Both the position numbers and the translations under genes were made by a program. A DNA stretch of 64,000 nt. It comes from Pseudomonas sp. BN411. GTDB lineage: Bacteria; Pseudomonadota; Gammaproteobacteria; Pseudomonadales; Pseudomonadaceae. The notes beneath the pieces were generated by a model. It saw only the letters and a list, made by a program, of their open reading frames with translations. It did no database searches and was not told the DNA's origin. The number at the start of each line of letters is the position of its first letter. Position 1 is the stretch's first letter. This document shows, one piece after another, positions 48,594 through 56,142 of this stretch. Location of the stretch: the NCBI RefSeq assembly GCF_029871235.1, contig NZ_SSOM01000067.1:1-64000 (forward strand), read 5' to 3'.

Positions 48594-49556
48594 TTATCCG
48601 ATGACTCTGACGGGCGATTCCTTGAGCCAGGCCGTGGCGTTCTCGGCAAGCTGCAGGACGATGCGTTGCCGCGCCTCACGGCTGCCCCAGGCGCTGTGCG
48701 GGGTGACGATCAGACGCGGGATATCGGCGGCCAGCAGCGGGTTGCCGTCGCGCGGCGGTTCCTGAGTCAGCACGTCAGTGGCGGCGCCCCCCAAGTGGCC
48801 GCTTCGCAGGGCGGCGGCCAGGGCCTCTTCGTTCACCAGGCCGCCACGGGCGGTGTTCACCAGCAGGGCGCCAGGTTTCATCAGGGCCAGTTCGGCGGCG
48901 CCGAGCATGTCGCGGGTCTGCTCATTGAGCGGGCAGTGCAGGGTAAGGGCATCCACCTGGGGCAGCAGTTCATGCAGTGGCAGGCGGTCCGCACGAGGCG
49001 GGCGCCCCGGTAGCTGGCCCAGCAGAACACGCATGCCGAAGGCTTCCGCCAGCCGTGCCACCGCTCCTCCCAGTTCACCGTGACCGAGCAGGCCGAGGGT
49101 CTTGCCTTCCAGTTCGAATATCGGGAAATCCAGCAGGCAGAACTGGCTGGACTGCTGCCAGCGGCCGGCGCGTACGGCCGCCTGGTAGTCCGGCAGGCTG
49201 GTGGTCAGGGCCAGCAGCAGCGCCAGGGTGTGCTGGGCCACCGAGGGCGTGCCGTAGGCCTGACAGTTGCAGACCGTGATGCGATGGGCGCGTGCCGCAT
49301 CAAGGTCGATGTTGTTGGCGCCGGTGGCGGCTACCAGGATCAGCTTGAGGTCCGGGCTGGCGGCCATGGCGGCGGCGTCGATGCGGACCTTGTTGCTGAT
49401 CGCCACCTGGGCGCCGTGCAAGCGTTCGGCGACTTCGTCGGTAGCGGTCTGCGCGTGCAGCTCCAGTTCGCCGAAGGCCTGCCGCAGGGGAGCCAGATCG
49501 AGATCGCCGAGGTCGAGGGAAGCGTGATCGAGGAAGACGGCGCGACGGCTGTTCAT
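48594..49556 (-). CDS. hprA: D-2-hydroxyacid dehydrogenase, glycerate dehydrogenase-like
   Basis: A 320-residue NAD-dependent dehydrogenase. The nucleotide-binding motif is LGLLGHGELGGAVARLAEAF near residues 147-166. Catalytic Arg is in VNTARGGLVNEEAL, and the Glu/His pair follows, with His in VTPHSAWGSREAR. Likely substrate is hydroxypyruvate/glycerate, based on similarity and on PAO1 order (PA4626, from memory); closely related enzymes also act on glyoxylate. The first 40 residues are typical. Confidence 0.87.
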   Translation of the reverse strand: MNSRRAVFLDHASLDLGDLDLAPLRQAFGELELHAQTATDEVAERLHGAQVAISNKVRIDAAAMAASPDLKLILVAATGANNIDLDAARAHRITVCNCQAYGTPSVAQHTLALLLALTTSLPDYQAAVRAGRWQQSSQFCLLDFPIFELEGKTLGLLGHGELGGAVARLAEAFGMRVLLGQLPGRPPRADRLPLHELLPQVDALTLHCPLNEQTRDMLGAAELALMKPGALLVNTARGGLVNEEALAAALRSGHLGGAATDVLTQEPPRDGNPLLAADIPRLIVTPHSAWGSREARQRIVLQLAENATAWLKESPVRVIG

Positions 49557-49637
49557 GCGGGCTGTACCTTTTGCGGGTGCGTTGGAAGGCGTAAGGTTGC
49601 CAGCCTAACAGGTCCCGTCACATCCATCGGAGGTCGC

Positions 49638-50267
49638 ATGTACTGGACGGAATTCCTCACCGTTGCCCTGATCCACCTGCTGGCTGTGGCCAGTCCCGGA
49701 CCTGACTTCGCCATCGTCGTGCGCGAGAGCGTGGCCCACGGGCGCCGCGCCGGCACCTGGACCGCGCTGGGCGTGGGCACGGGCATTTTCGTGCATGTGG
49801 CCTATTCGCTGCTGGGCATCGGCCTGATCGTGTCCCAGTCGATCATGCTGTTCAACGCACTGAAATGGGCGGCGGCGGCTTACCTGCTATACATCGGCAT
49901 CAAGGCCCTGCGCGCCAAGCCTGCCGACCCGGTTGCCGCTGAGGCCGCACTCATGGCCGGCGAGCGCAGCCCGCGCGGAGCCTTCGTCACCGGTTTCGTC
50001 ACCAACGGCCTGAATCCCAAAGCGACCTTGTTCTTCCTGTCGCTGTTCACCGTGGTCATCAACCCACATACGCCGCTGGCCATCCAGGCTGGTTACGGCG
50101 TCTACCTGGCCTTCGCCACCGCCGCCTGGTTCAGCCTGGTGGCGATGCTGTTCAGCCAGCACCGGGTTCGCGCCGGGTTCGCGCGCATGGGGCACTGGTT
50201 CGACCGGTTGATGGGCGCGGTGCTGGTGGGGCTGGGCGTGAAGCTCGCTTTTACCGAGCTGAAGTGA
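49638..50267 (+). CDS. LysE-family amino acid exporter
   Basis: A 209-residue, six-helix exporter of the LysE/RhtB family. The signature HLLAVASPGPDFAIVVRESV is at residues 14-33 and the mid-protein KWAAAAYLLYIGIKALRAKP is typical. Family members export basic or neutral amino acids and homoserine lactones; the substrate is not set by sequence. ATG 49638 has GGAGG upstream; the frame is open much further upstream as antisense of hprA. It is divergent from hprA (81 nt). Confidence 0.9.
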   Translation: MYWTEFLTVALIHLLAVASPGPDFAIVVRESVAHGRRAGTWTALGVGTGIFVHVAYSLLGIGLIVSQSIMLFNALKWAAAAYLLYIGIKALRAKPADPVAAEAALMAGERSPRGAFVTGFVTNGLNPKATLFFLSLFTVVINPHTPLAIQAGYGVYLAFATAAWFSLVAMLFSQHRVRAGFARMGHWFDRLMGAVLVGLGVKLAFTELK

Positions 50268-50303
50268 TTCCGCACAGAGCGAACCTCCGGTCCGCCATTG
50301 CCT

Positions 50304-50358
50304 GTAGGAGCTGGCTTGCCAGCGAATGGCCTCTTTTCGCTAGCAAGCTAGCTCCTAC
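50304..50358. repeat. GTAGGAGC-type REP palindrome
   Basis: GTAGGAGCTGGCTTGC pairs with GCAAGCTAGCTCCTAC across a TTCGC-containing centre. It lies after the LysE-family gene stop, between converging genes. A half-copy of the family A end (AATGAATTCGCCCC) follows at 50380-50393. Confidence 0.8.
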
Positions 50359-50401
50359 AAGGCTTGCAGACATAGCCAATGAATTCGCCCCAGGGTGACG
50401 T

Positions 50402-51226
50402 TCATTCCTTCTCCAACGTGGCCAACTGACCCAGGCTGGCCACGTACTCCTTCGGGTTTTTCCCCAGCAGGCGTCGGAACATGGCGCTGAAGGCACGGCC
50501 GCTGCCGTAACCAAGCTCGGTGGCGACCTGTTGCACGCTCTGTCCGGACAGCAGGCGGGGCAGGGCCTCGGTGAGCCGCAATTGTTGGCGCCAGTCGTTG
50601 AAGCTCATCTCCAGTTCGCGGGCGAACAGCCGGGCCAGGGTGCGACTGCTGGCGCCCACCTCCAATCCCCAGTCTTCCAACGTGCGGTCCTGTTCAGGAG
50701 CCTGCAGTAGCGCCAGGCAGATGGCCCTCAGCCGTCGGTCCTCCGGCAATGGCAGGTGCAGGGGCATGCGTTCCAGGGCGGCAATTTCAAGGAGCACCAG
50801 CCGTTGTACCAAGGTCCGGTGTTCCGCGGTGTCCAGGTCTTCCAGTTGAATGGCGCGCAAGATCAGTTCCCGCAGCAGCGGTGACACCGCCAGCACACAG
50901 CAGTCGTCCAGTATCGCGGGGGCGGCCTCGGCGGCGATGAACAGGGTGCGCATCTGCACCTGACCGGCCATGAATATCTGATGCTCCACACCCGGCGGAA
51001 TCCAGACCGCCTGGGTCGGCGGAATCACCCAGGCGCCGGCTGAGGTGACCAGGCGCATCAGGCCGCGTGCGGCATAGAGGAATTGCGCTTCCTCGTGGCG
51101 GTGGCGTTCGACATGGGCGCCGTCCTGATAGTCGCGGGCGACTGCACTCATGCGGCCTTGCTGGTGGAGTCTGATCAGCATGTCCGTTTCGATGACTTCT
51201 ATGGCAGGTTGAATCTTTCTGGACAA
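50402..51226 (-). CDS. AraC-family transcriptional regulator
   Basis: A 274-residue regulator. The N-terminal cupin-like sensor (VERHRHEEAQFLYAARGLMR) is followed by a C-terminal AraC/XylS helix-turn-helix with VGASSRTLARLFARELEMSF and GYGSGRAFSAMFRRLLGKNP. It is divergent from the MFS gene with a 38-bp gap, so it probably controls that transporter and itself. The inducer is unknown. An inverted TTCTGG/CCAGAA pair spans the gap (51217-51254). Confidence 0.9.
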   Translation of the reverse strand: MSRKIQPAIEVIETDMLIRLHQQGRMSAVARDYQDGAHVERHRHEEAQFLYAARGLMRLVTSAGAWVIPPTQAVWIPPGVEHQIFMAGQVQMRTLFIAAEAAPAILDDCCVLAVSPLLRELILRAIQLEDLDTAEHRTLVQRLVLLEIAALERMPLHLPLPEDRRLRAICLALLQAPEQDRTLEDWGLEVGASSRTLARLFARELEMSFNDWRQQLRLTEALPRLLSGQSVQQVATELGYGSGRAFSAMFRRLLGKNPKEYVASLGQLATLEKE

Positions 51227-51264
51227 CCTAGCATGGCACTTCCAACAACCAGAACAACGCTGCC

Positions 51265-52449
51265 ATGAATCGACCTCGAACCGTCATCCGCTTCATCAAC
51301 GCCGCCCATGTGATCGACCACATGTTCATGCTGATCTTCCCGGCCGCCGTGCTCGGCATGGGGCGCGATTTCGGCCTGTCCTACGGCGAGCTGATCGGTC
51401 TGTCCCTGGGGGGATTCATCGCCTTCGGCGCCTGTTCCCTGCCAGCCGGCTGGCTCGGGGATCGCTGGAGCCGGCGGCAGATGCTACTGCTGTTCTTCGT
51501 CGGCATTGGTGCTGCCGCCATCTTCACCGGCCTCAGTACGTCGGTGCCGGCGCTCGTGGCTGGCCTGACCCTGGTGGGCGTGTTCGCCGCCATCTACCAC
51601 CCCGTGGGGACCGCCATGTTGGTAGCCCACGCCGAGAACCGGGGGCGGGAAATCGGCATCAATGGCATGTGGGGCAACCTGGGCGTCGCCTTCGCCGCCT
51701 TGCTCACCGGTTTTCTCACCGCACGTTTCGGCTGGCGCGCCGCGTTCATCCTGCCGGGCGCCGTGGCTTTACTGCTGGGCCTCTGGTTTGCCTGGTGCGT
51801 GAAGGATGAAGCCCCACCGGCCCTGGCCGCTGGAGCCAAGCGCATCGGGAGCAGCATGCGCGTGTCGATGCCGCTGGTCTTCGGTGTGCTGGCCCTGGTC
51901 ACCGCTACCGGTGGCGTGGTGTTCAACGCCTCCACCGTGACCTATCCCAAGCTGTTCCAGGAGCGTCTGCATGACCTCTTCGCTGCACCGGAAACCCTCG
52001 GCCTGGTGGTCAGCCTGGCCTATGCCTTCGGCGCCATCGCGCAGTTGCTGATCGGCCGGGTGATCGACCGCGTCAGCCTGAAGGTGCCGTTCGTGCTGCT
52101 GACCTTCTTCCAGGCACCGTTGCTGCTGTCGATGGCCTGGGCCGATGGCTGGGTGGTGATCCTGCTGGGCGCGGCCTTCATGTTCGCGGTGTTCGGCCAG
52201 GTGACGGTGAACGATTCGATGGTGGCCAACTTCGTCGCGCCGCAGTGGCAGGCGCGGGTATTTGCGTTGCGCTACTTCGTTTCCTTTGGCGCCAGCGCGG
52301 CGGCGATCCCGATGATCGCGTTCATCGAGCCGCGGCAGGGGCTGGCAGGGTTGTACCTGGTGCTGACGGCGTTTGCCGTGCTGACCTTCGCGGCGGCGCT
52401 GGTGTTTCCGAGAACGCCGGCGCATATCCCGAAGGTGGTGGCGGCCTGA
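51265..52449 (+). CDS. MFS transporter, divergent from AraC regulator
   Basis: A 394-residue, 12-helix major facilitator. The loop 2-3 motif is GWLGDRWSRRQMLLLFFVGI, and the N-terminal VIDHMFMLIFPAAVLGMGRD is typical of fosmidomycin-resistance-like/sugar-phosphate MFS proteins. A conserved YHPVGTAMLVAH follows near residues 112-123. The likely role is efflux of a small hydrophilic compound; the AraC neighbour suggests inducible export. No terminator is visible right after the stop. Confidence 0.88.
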   Translation: MNRPRTVIRFINAAHVIDHMFMLIFPAAVLGMGRDFGLSYGELIGLSLGGFIAFGACSLPAGWLGDRWSRRQMLLLFFVGIGAAAIFTGLSTSVPALVAGLTLVGVFAAIYHPVGTAMLVAHAENRGREIGINGMWGNLGVAFAALLTGFLTARFGWRAAFILPGAVALLLGLWFAWCVKDEAPPALAAGAKRIGSSMRVSMPLVFGVLALVTATGGVVFNASTVTYPKLFQERLHDLFAAPETLGLVVSLAYAFGAIAQLLIGRVIDRVSLKVPFVLLTFFQAPLLLSMAWADGWVVILLGAAFMFAVFGQVTVNDSMVANFVAPQWQARVFALRYFVSFGASAAAIPMIAFIEPRQGLAGLYLVLTAFAVLTFAAALVFPRTPAHIPKVVAA

Positions 52450-52673
52450 GGCTAGCCTCTTCCGAACGCGGCCCGTCCCGGCCCCCGCCCTGCTCCCCAG
52501 CCTGATCGCTTCGCGCTCAGTCGCTCATCGACACAGGAAGCGGTGCTTCCAAAAGCGTGTCTCTTCGCCCCAGAAGAGGAGAGGGGTGACTCGCGCCTGA
52601 AACTTCGAGAGATTCTGCCGTTCATCAATGGCCTGGATATGCGACGGGACCAAGGCGCGCTCGGAGTGTCGGC

Positions 52674-52718
52674 CCCCTCTCCCTGAGGGAGAGGGTTGGG
52701 GTGAGGGGGCGATGTAGC
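52674..52718. repeat. CCCTCTCCC-type palindromic repeat
   Basis: CCCTCTCCCTGAGGGAGAGGG is a near-perfect palindrome followed by TTGGGGTGAGGG, a repeat common in high-GC Pseudomonas. The 381-bp gap 52450-52830 holds this repeat and the thiolase terminator; I see no gene in it. Confidence 0.65.
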
Positions 52719-52784
52719 TGCGCGGCTCGGTGCATCTACCGGAGATGGCTGCTTTGCGTGTCCATCGCGCGGTGATGGTCCATA

Positions 52785-52814
52785 AAAAAAGCGCAGCCAA
52801 AGCTGCGCTTTTTT
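52785..52814 (-). terminator. thiolase terminator
   Basis: AAAAAGCGCAGC and GCTGCGCTTTTT form a perfect 12-bp stem with a 4-nt loop and long T/A runs on both sides. Confidence 0.9.
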
Positions 52815-52830
52815 CTTCCTGCAACAGCCC

Positions 52831-54006
52831 TTACAGCAGCTCGATCGCCACCGCAGTCGCTTCACCGCCACCGATGCACAGCGAGGCGATGCCGCGCTTG
52901 CCGCCCTTGTTACGCAGGGCGTTGATCAAGGTGATGATGATGCGCGAGCCGGTGGAGCCCACCGGGTGGCCCTGGGCGCAGGCGCCGCCGTAGACGTTGA
53001 CCTTGGCGTGGTCCAGGCCGTGTTCGCGCATGGCCAGCATGGTCACCATGGCGAAGGCTTCGTTGATCTCGAACAGGTCCACGTCGTCCTTGTTCCAACC
53101 GGTTTTCTTGAACAGGTTGGTCATGGCGCCGATGGGGGCGAGGGTGAACTCGGCCGGGTCCTGGCTCTGGGTGGCGTGGCCGACGATCTTCGCCAGGGGC
53201 TTGAGGCCACGGCGTTGGGCTTCTTCGGCAGTCATCAGGACCAGCGCGCTGGCGCCGTCGGAGATGGAGCTGGCGTTGGCCGCGGTGATGGTGCCGTCCT
53301 TGCGGAAGGCGGGTTTCAGGCCCGGGATCTTGTCCAGGTTGGCGGTCAGCGGTTGCTCGTCGTCCTTCACCACCACCTCACCCTTACGGGTGGTCACGGT
53401 GACCGGGACGATCTCGGCGGCCAGCGAGCCATCGGCGATGGCGGCCTGGGCGCGCTTTAGGGATTCGATGGCATAGGCGTCCATCTCCTCACGGGTGACA
53501 CCGTACTTGTCAGACGTTTCCTGGGCGAAGGAGCCCATCAGGCGGCCGGTGCGGGCATCTTCCAGGCCATCGAGGAACATGTGGTCCTTGATCTCGCCGT
53601 GGCCCATACGCAGGCCGGTGCGGGCCTTTTCCAGCACGTAGGGGGCGTTGGACATGCTTTCCATGCCGCCGGCCACCATCACCGAGTTGGTGCCGGCCTT
53701 GAGCAGGTCGTGGGCCAGCATCACGGCCTTCATGCCGGAGCCGCAGAGCTTGTTGATGGTGGTGCAGCCGGTGGCGGCAGGCAGGCCGGCGTTCAGGGCC
53801 GCCTGGCGGGCCGGGCCCTGCTTGAGGCCGGCGGGCAGCACGTTGCCCATGATCACTTCCTGCACGTCGGCCGGCTGGATGCCGGCGCGGCTGACGGCCT
53901 CGCGTATGGCCAGCGCTCCCAGGTCCACGGCGGAAACGCCGGACAGGCTGCCCTGGAAGCCGCCCATGGGTGTACGGGCGCCACTGACGATAACGATATC
54001 GGACAT
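52831..54006 (-). CDS. acetyl-CoA C-acyltransferase (thiolase)
   Basis: A 391-residue type II-like thiolase for acyl-CoA cleavage or acetoacetyl-CoA formation. The nucleophile is Cys88 in NKLCGSGMKAVML, the catalytic His is in NVYGGACAQGHPVG, and the second Cys is in ASLCIGGGEATAVAI. The C-terminal GGG signature is complete. It is divergent from the acyl-CoA ligase gene, with a candidate operator in the 180-bp gap. Whether it serves degradation or PHB-like synthesis is not decided by sequence; atoB and phbA are close relatives. Confidence 0.93.
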   Translation of the reverse strand: MSDIVIVSGARTPMGGFQGSLSGVSAVDLGALAIREAVSRAGIQPADVQEVIMGNVLPAGLKQGPARQAALNAGLPAATGCTTINKLCGSGMKAVMLAHDLLKAGTNSVMVAGGMESMSNAPYVLEKARTGLRMGHGEIKDHMFLDGLEDARTGRLMGSFAQETSDKYGVTREEMDAYAIESLKRAQAAIADGSLAAEIVPVTVTTRKGEVVVKDDEQPLTANLDKIPGLKPAFRKDGTITAANASSISDGASALVLMTAEEAQRRGLKPLAKIVGHATQSQDPAEFTLAPIGAMTNLFKKTGWNKDDVDLFEINEAFAMVTMLAMREHGLDHAKVNVYGGACAQGHPVGSTGSRIIITLINALRNKGGKRGIASLCIGGGEATAVAIELL

Positions 54007-54080
54007 CTCGAACCTACCTATGTGGAAAACTGGCCGCGACCGGCCGGAGCCAACGATTCTATCTCGTGACCGAAAAGCTA

Positions 54081-54109
54081 AAAAGAGTCACTCATCAAAT
54101 CACTCTTTT
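54081..54109. promoter_or_regulatory. AAAAGAGT-N13-ACTCTTTT inverted repeat
   Basis: A perfect 8-bp inverted repeat with a 13-bp spacer lies in the divergent region between the thiolase and acyl-CoA ligase genes, 75 bp before the former and 78 bp before the latter start. It resembles an operator shared by both genes. It does not match the consensus I know for PsrA or FadR. Confidence 0.5.
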
Positions 54110-54186
54110 GACTGATTTGCGCCTGGACGAGGGCGCCTAAAGTCAGGAACAACAAAAAAGTCCTCCAACCTCACCAGGTGCGCCTC

Positions 54187-55869
54187 ATGCTTCAGACCCG
54201 CGTCATCAAGCCCGCCGACAACGCCTACGTCTACCCGCTGCTGATCAAGCGCCTGCTGATGTCCGGCAGCCGCTATGAGAAGACCCGCGAGATCGTCTAC
54301 CGCGACCGCATCCGCTACAGCTACGCCACTTTCAACGAACGTGTCGCGCGCCTGGCCAACGTGCTCACCGAGGCCGGGGTGAAGGCCGGCGACACCGTCG
54401 CCGTGATGGACTGGGACAGTCATCGCTACCTGGAGTGCATGTTCGCCATCCCGATGATCGGCGCCGTGCTGCACACCATCAACATCCGCCTTTCGCCGGA
54501 CCAGATCCTCTACACCATGAACCACGCCGACGACCGCTTCGTGCTGGTCAACAGCGAGTTCCTGCCGATCTTCAAGTCCATCGGCAGCCAACTGACCACG
54601 GTGGAGAAGACGCTGCTGCTCACCGACGGCACCGACCACGACGCCGACCTGCCGAACCTGGTGGGCGAGTACGAGACCCTGCTGGCCGCCGCCAGCCCGA
54701 AGTACGACTTCCCTGACTTCGACGAAAACTCGGTGGCCACCACCTTCTACACCACCGGCACCACCGGCAATCCCAAGGGCGTCTACTTCACCCACCGCCA
54801 ACTGGTGCTGCACACCCTGTCCATGGCCTCCACCATCGGCGCGCTGGACAGCATCCGCCTGATGGGCACCGATGACGTCTACATGCCCATCACGCCGATG
54901 TTCCACGTGCATGCCTGGGGCGTGCCCTACGTGGCCACCATGCTCGGGGTGAAGCAGGTCTACCCCGGCCGCTACGAACCGGACATGCTCTGCAAGCTGA
55001 TCCGTGAGGAGAAGGTGACCTTCTCCCACTGCGTGCCCACCATCCTGCAGATGGTGATGAATGCGCCTACCGCCCAGGGCCACGACTTCGGCGGCCTGAA
55101 GATGATCATCGGTGGCAGCGCGCTGAATCGCAGCCTGTACGAAACCGCCAAGTCCCGTGGCATCCAGCTCACCGCCGCCTACGGCATGTCCGAGACCTGC
55201 CCGCTGATCTCGGTGGCGCACCTCAATGAAGAGCTGCTGGCCGGCAGCGAGGACGAGCGCATTACCTACCGCATCAAGGCCGGCGTGCCGGTGCCGCTGG
55301 TGGAGGCGGCCATCATGGACGCAGATGGCCAGTTCCAGCCGGTGGATGGCGAATCTCAGGGCGAGCTGGTTCTGCGCGCCCCCTGGCTGACCTACGGCTA
55401 TTTCAACGAAGCGCAGAAGAGCGAGGAGCTCTGGGAGCACGGCTGGCTGCACACCGGGGACGTGGCCACGCTGGACGGCATGGGCTACATCGATATCCGC
55501 GACCGCATCAAGGACGTGATCAAGACCGGCGGCGAGTGGATCTCCTCCCTGGAGCTGGAAGACCTCATCAGCCGTCACCCGGCGGTGCGGGAAGTGGCGG
55601 TGGTCGGGGTGCCCGATCCGCAGTGGGGTGAACGTCCGTTCGCCCTCGTGGTGGTTCGTGACAATCAGACCCTCGACGCCAAGGTTTTGAAGGAACACCT
55701 CAAGCCCTTCGTCGAGCAAGGTCACATCAATAAGTGGGCTATTCCCAGCCAGATCGCCGTTGTTACTGAAATTCCCAAGACCAGCGTGGGCAAACTGGAC
55801 AAGAAACGCATTCGTGTCGACATCGCCCAATGGCAGGCCACGGGCAGCACATTCCTCTCCGCTCTCTGA
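54187..55869 (+). CDS. AlkK-like fatty acid/alkanoate-CoA ligase
   Basis: A 560-residue ANL-superfamily acyl-CoA synthetase. The AMP-forming signature is TTFYTTGTTGNPKGVYFTHR (near residues 187-206), the second motif is AAYGMSETCP and the hinge region has LHTGDVATLDGMGYIDIRDR, with the C-terminal catalytic Lys in KTSVGKLDKK. The overall layout is like AlkK of the alkane operon, which activates medium-chain acids. Start ATG 54187; the GTG three codons earlier has a weak site. It precedes DUF1302, DUF1329 and a MalT-like regulator. Confidence 0.9.
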   Translation: MLQTRVIKPADNAYVYPLLIKRLLMSGSRYEKTREIVYRDRIRYSYATFNERVARLANVLTEAGVKAGDTVAVMDWDSHRYLECMFAIPMIGAVLHTINIRLSPDQILYTMNHADDRFVLVNSEFLPIFKSIGSQLTTVEKTLLLTDGTDHDADLPNLVGEYETLLAAASPKYDFPDFDENSVATTFYTTGTTGNPKGVYFTHRQLVLHTLSMASTIGALDSIRLMGTDDVYMPITPMFHVHAWGVPYVATMLGVKQVYPGRYEPDMLCKLIREEKVTFSHCVPTILQMVMNAPTAQGHDFGGLKMIIGGSALNRSLYETAKSRGIQLTAAYGMSETCPLISVAHLNEELLAGSEDERITYRIKAGVPVPLVEAAIMDADGQFQPVDGESQGELVLRAPWLTYGYFNEAQKSEELWEHGWLHTGDVATLDGMGYIDIRDRIKDVIKTGGEWISSLELEDLISRHPAVREVAVVGVPDPQWGERPFALVVVRDNQTLDAKVLKEHLKPFVEQGHINKWAIPSQIAVVTEIPKTSVGKLDKKRIRVDIAQWQATGSTFLSAL

Positions 55870-55893
55870 CCCACCCCGCTTCGCTTCACCTCA

Positions 55894-55930
55894 GCCCAGG
55901 CCGCGCCTTGCGCGGCCTGGGCTTTTCTTT
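55894..55930 (+). terminator. terminator after the acyl-CoA ligase gene
   Basis: GCCCAGGCCGCGC and GCGCGGCCTGGGC form a perfect 13-bp stem with a 3-nt loop, then TTTTCTTT. It separates the ligase from the DUF1302 gene, which must therefore have its own promoter in 55930-56142. Confidence 0.9.
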
Positions 55931-56142
55931 GCGCAGGCAACCAAGCAAACGCTTGGCTTGTTAATTGCTGCTTTCTGAAAATTACTGGCTATCTTTCCTA
56001 CCGAAGGATCGGACTAGACCGTCGGAAGGTGCGAGCCAGAGTGCCTGGGGGTTCCAAATCACACTTTCGAGGGATCAAGCGCTAATACCCGCTGGCTATA
56101 GTCCGCAACCATCAATAACAAAAAACACATGGAGTAGCGTCG

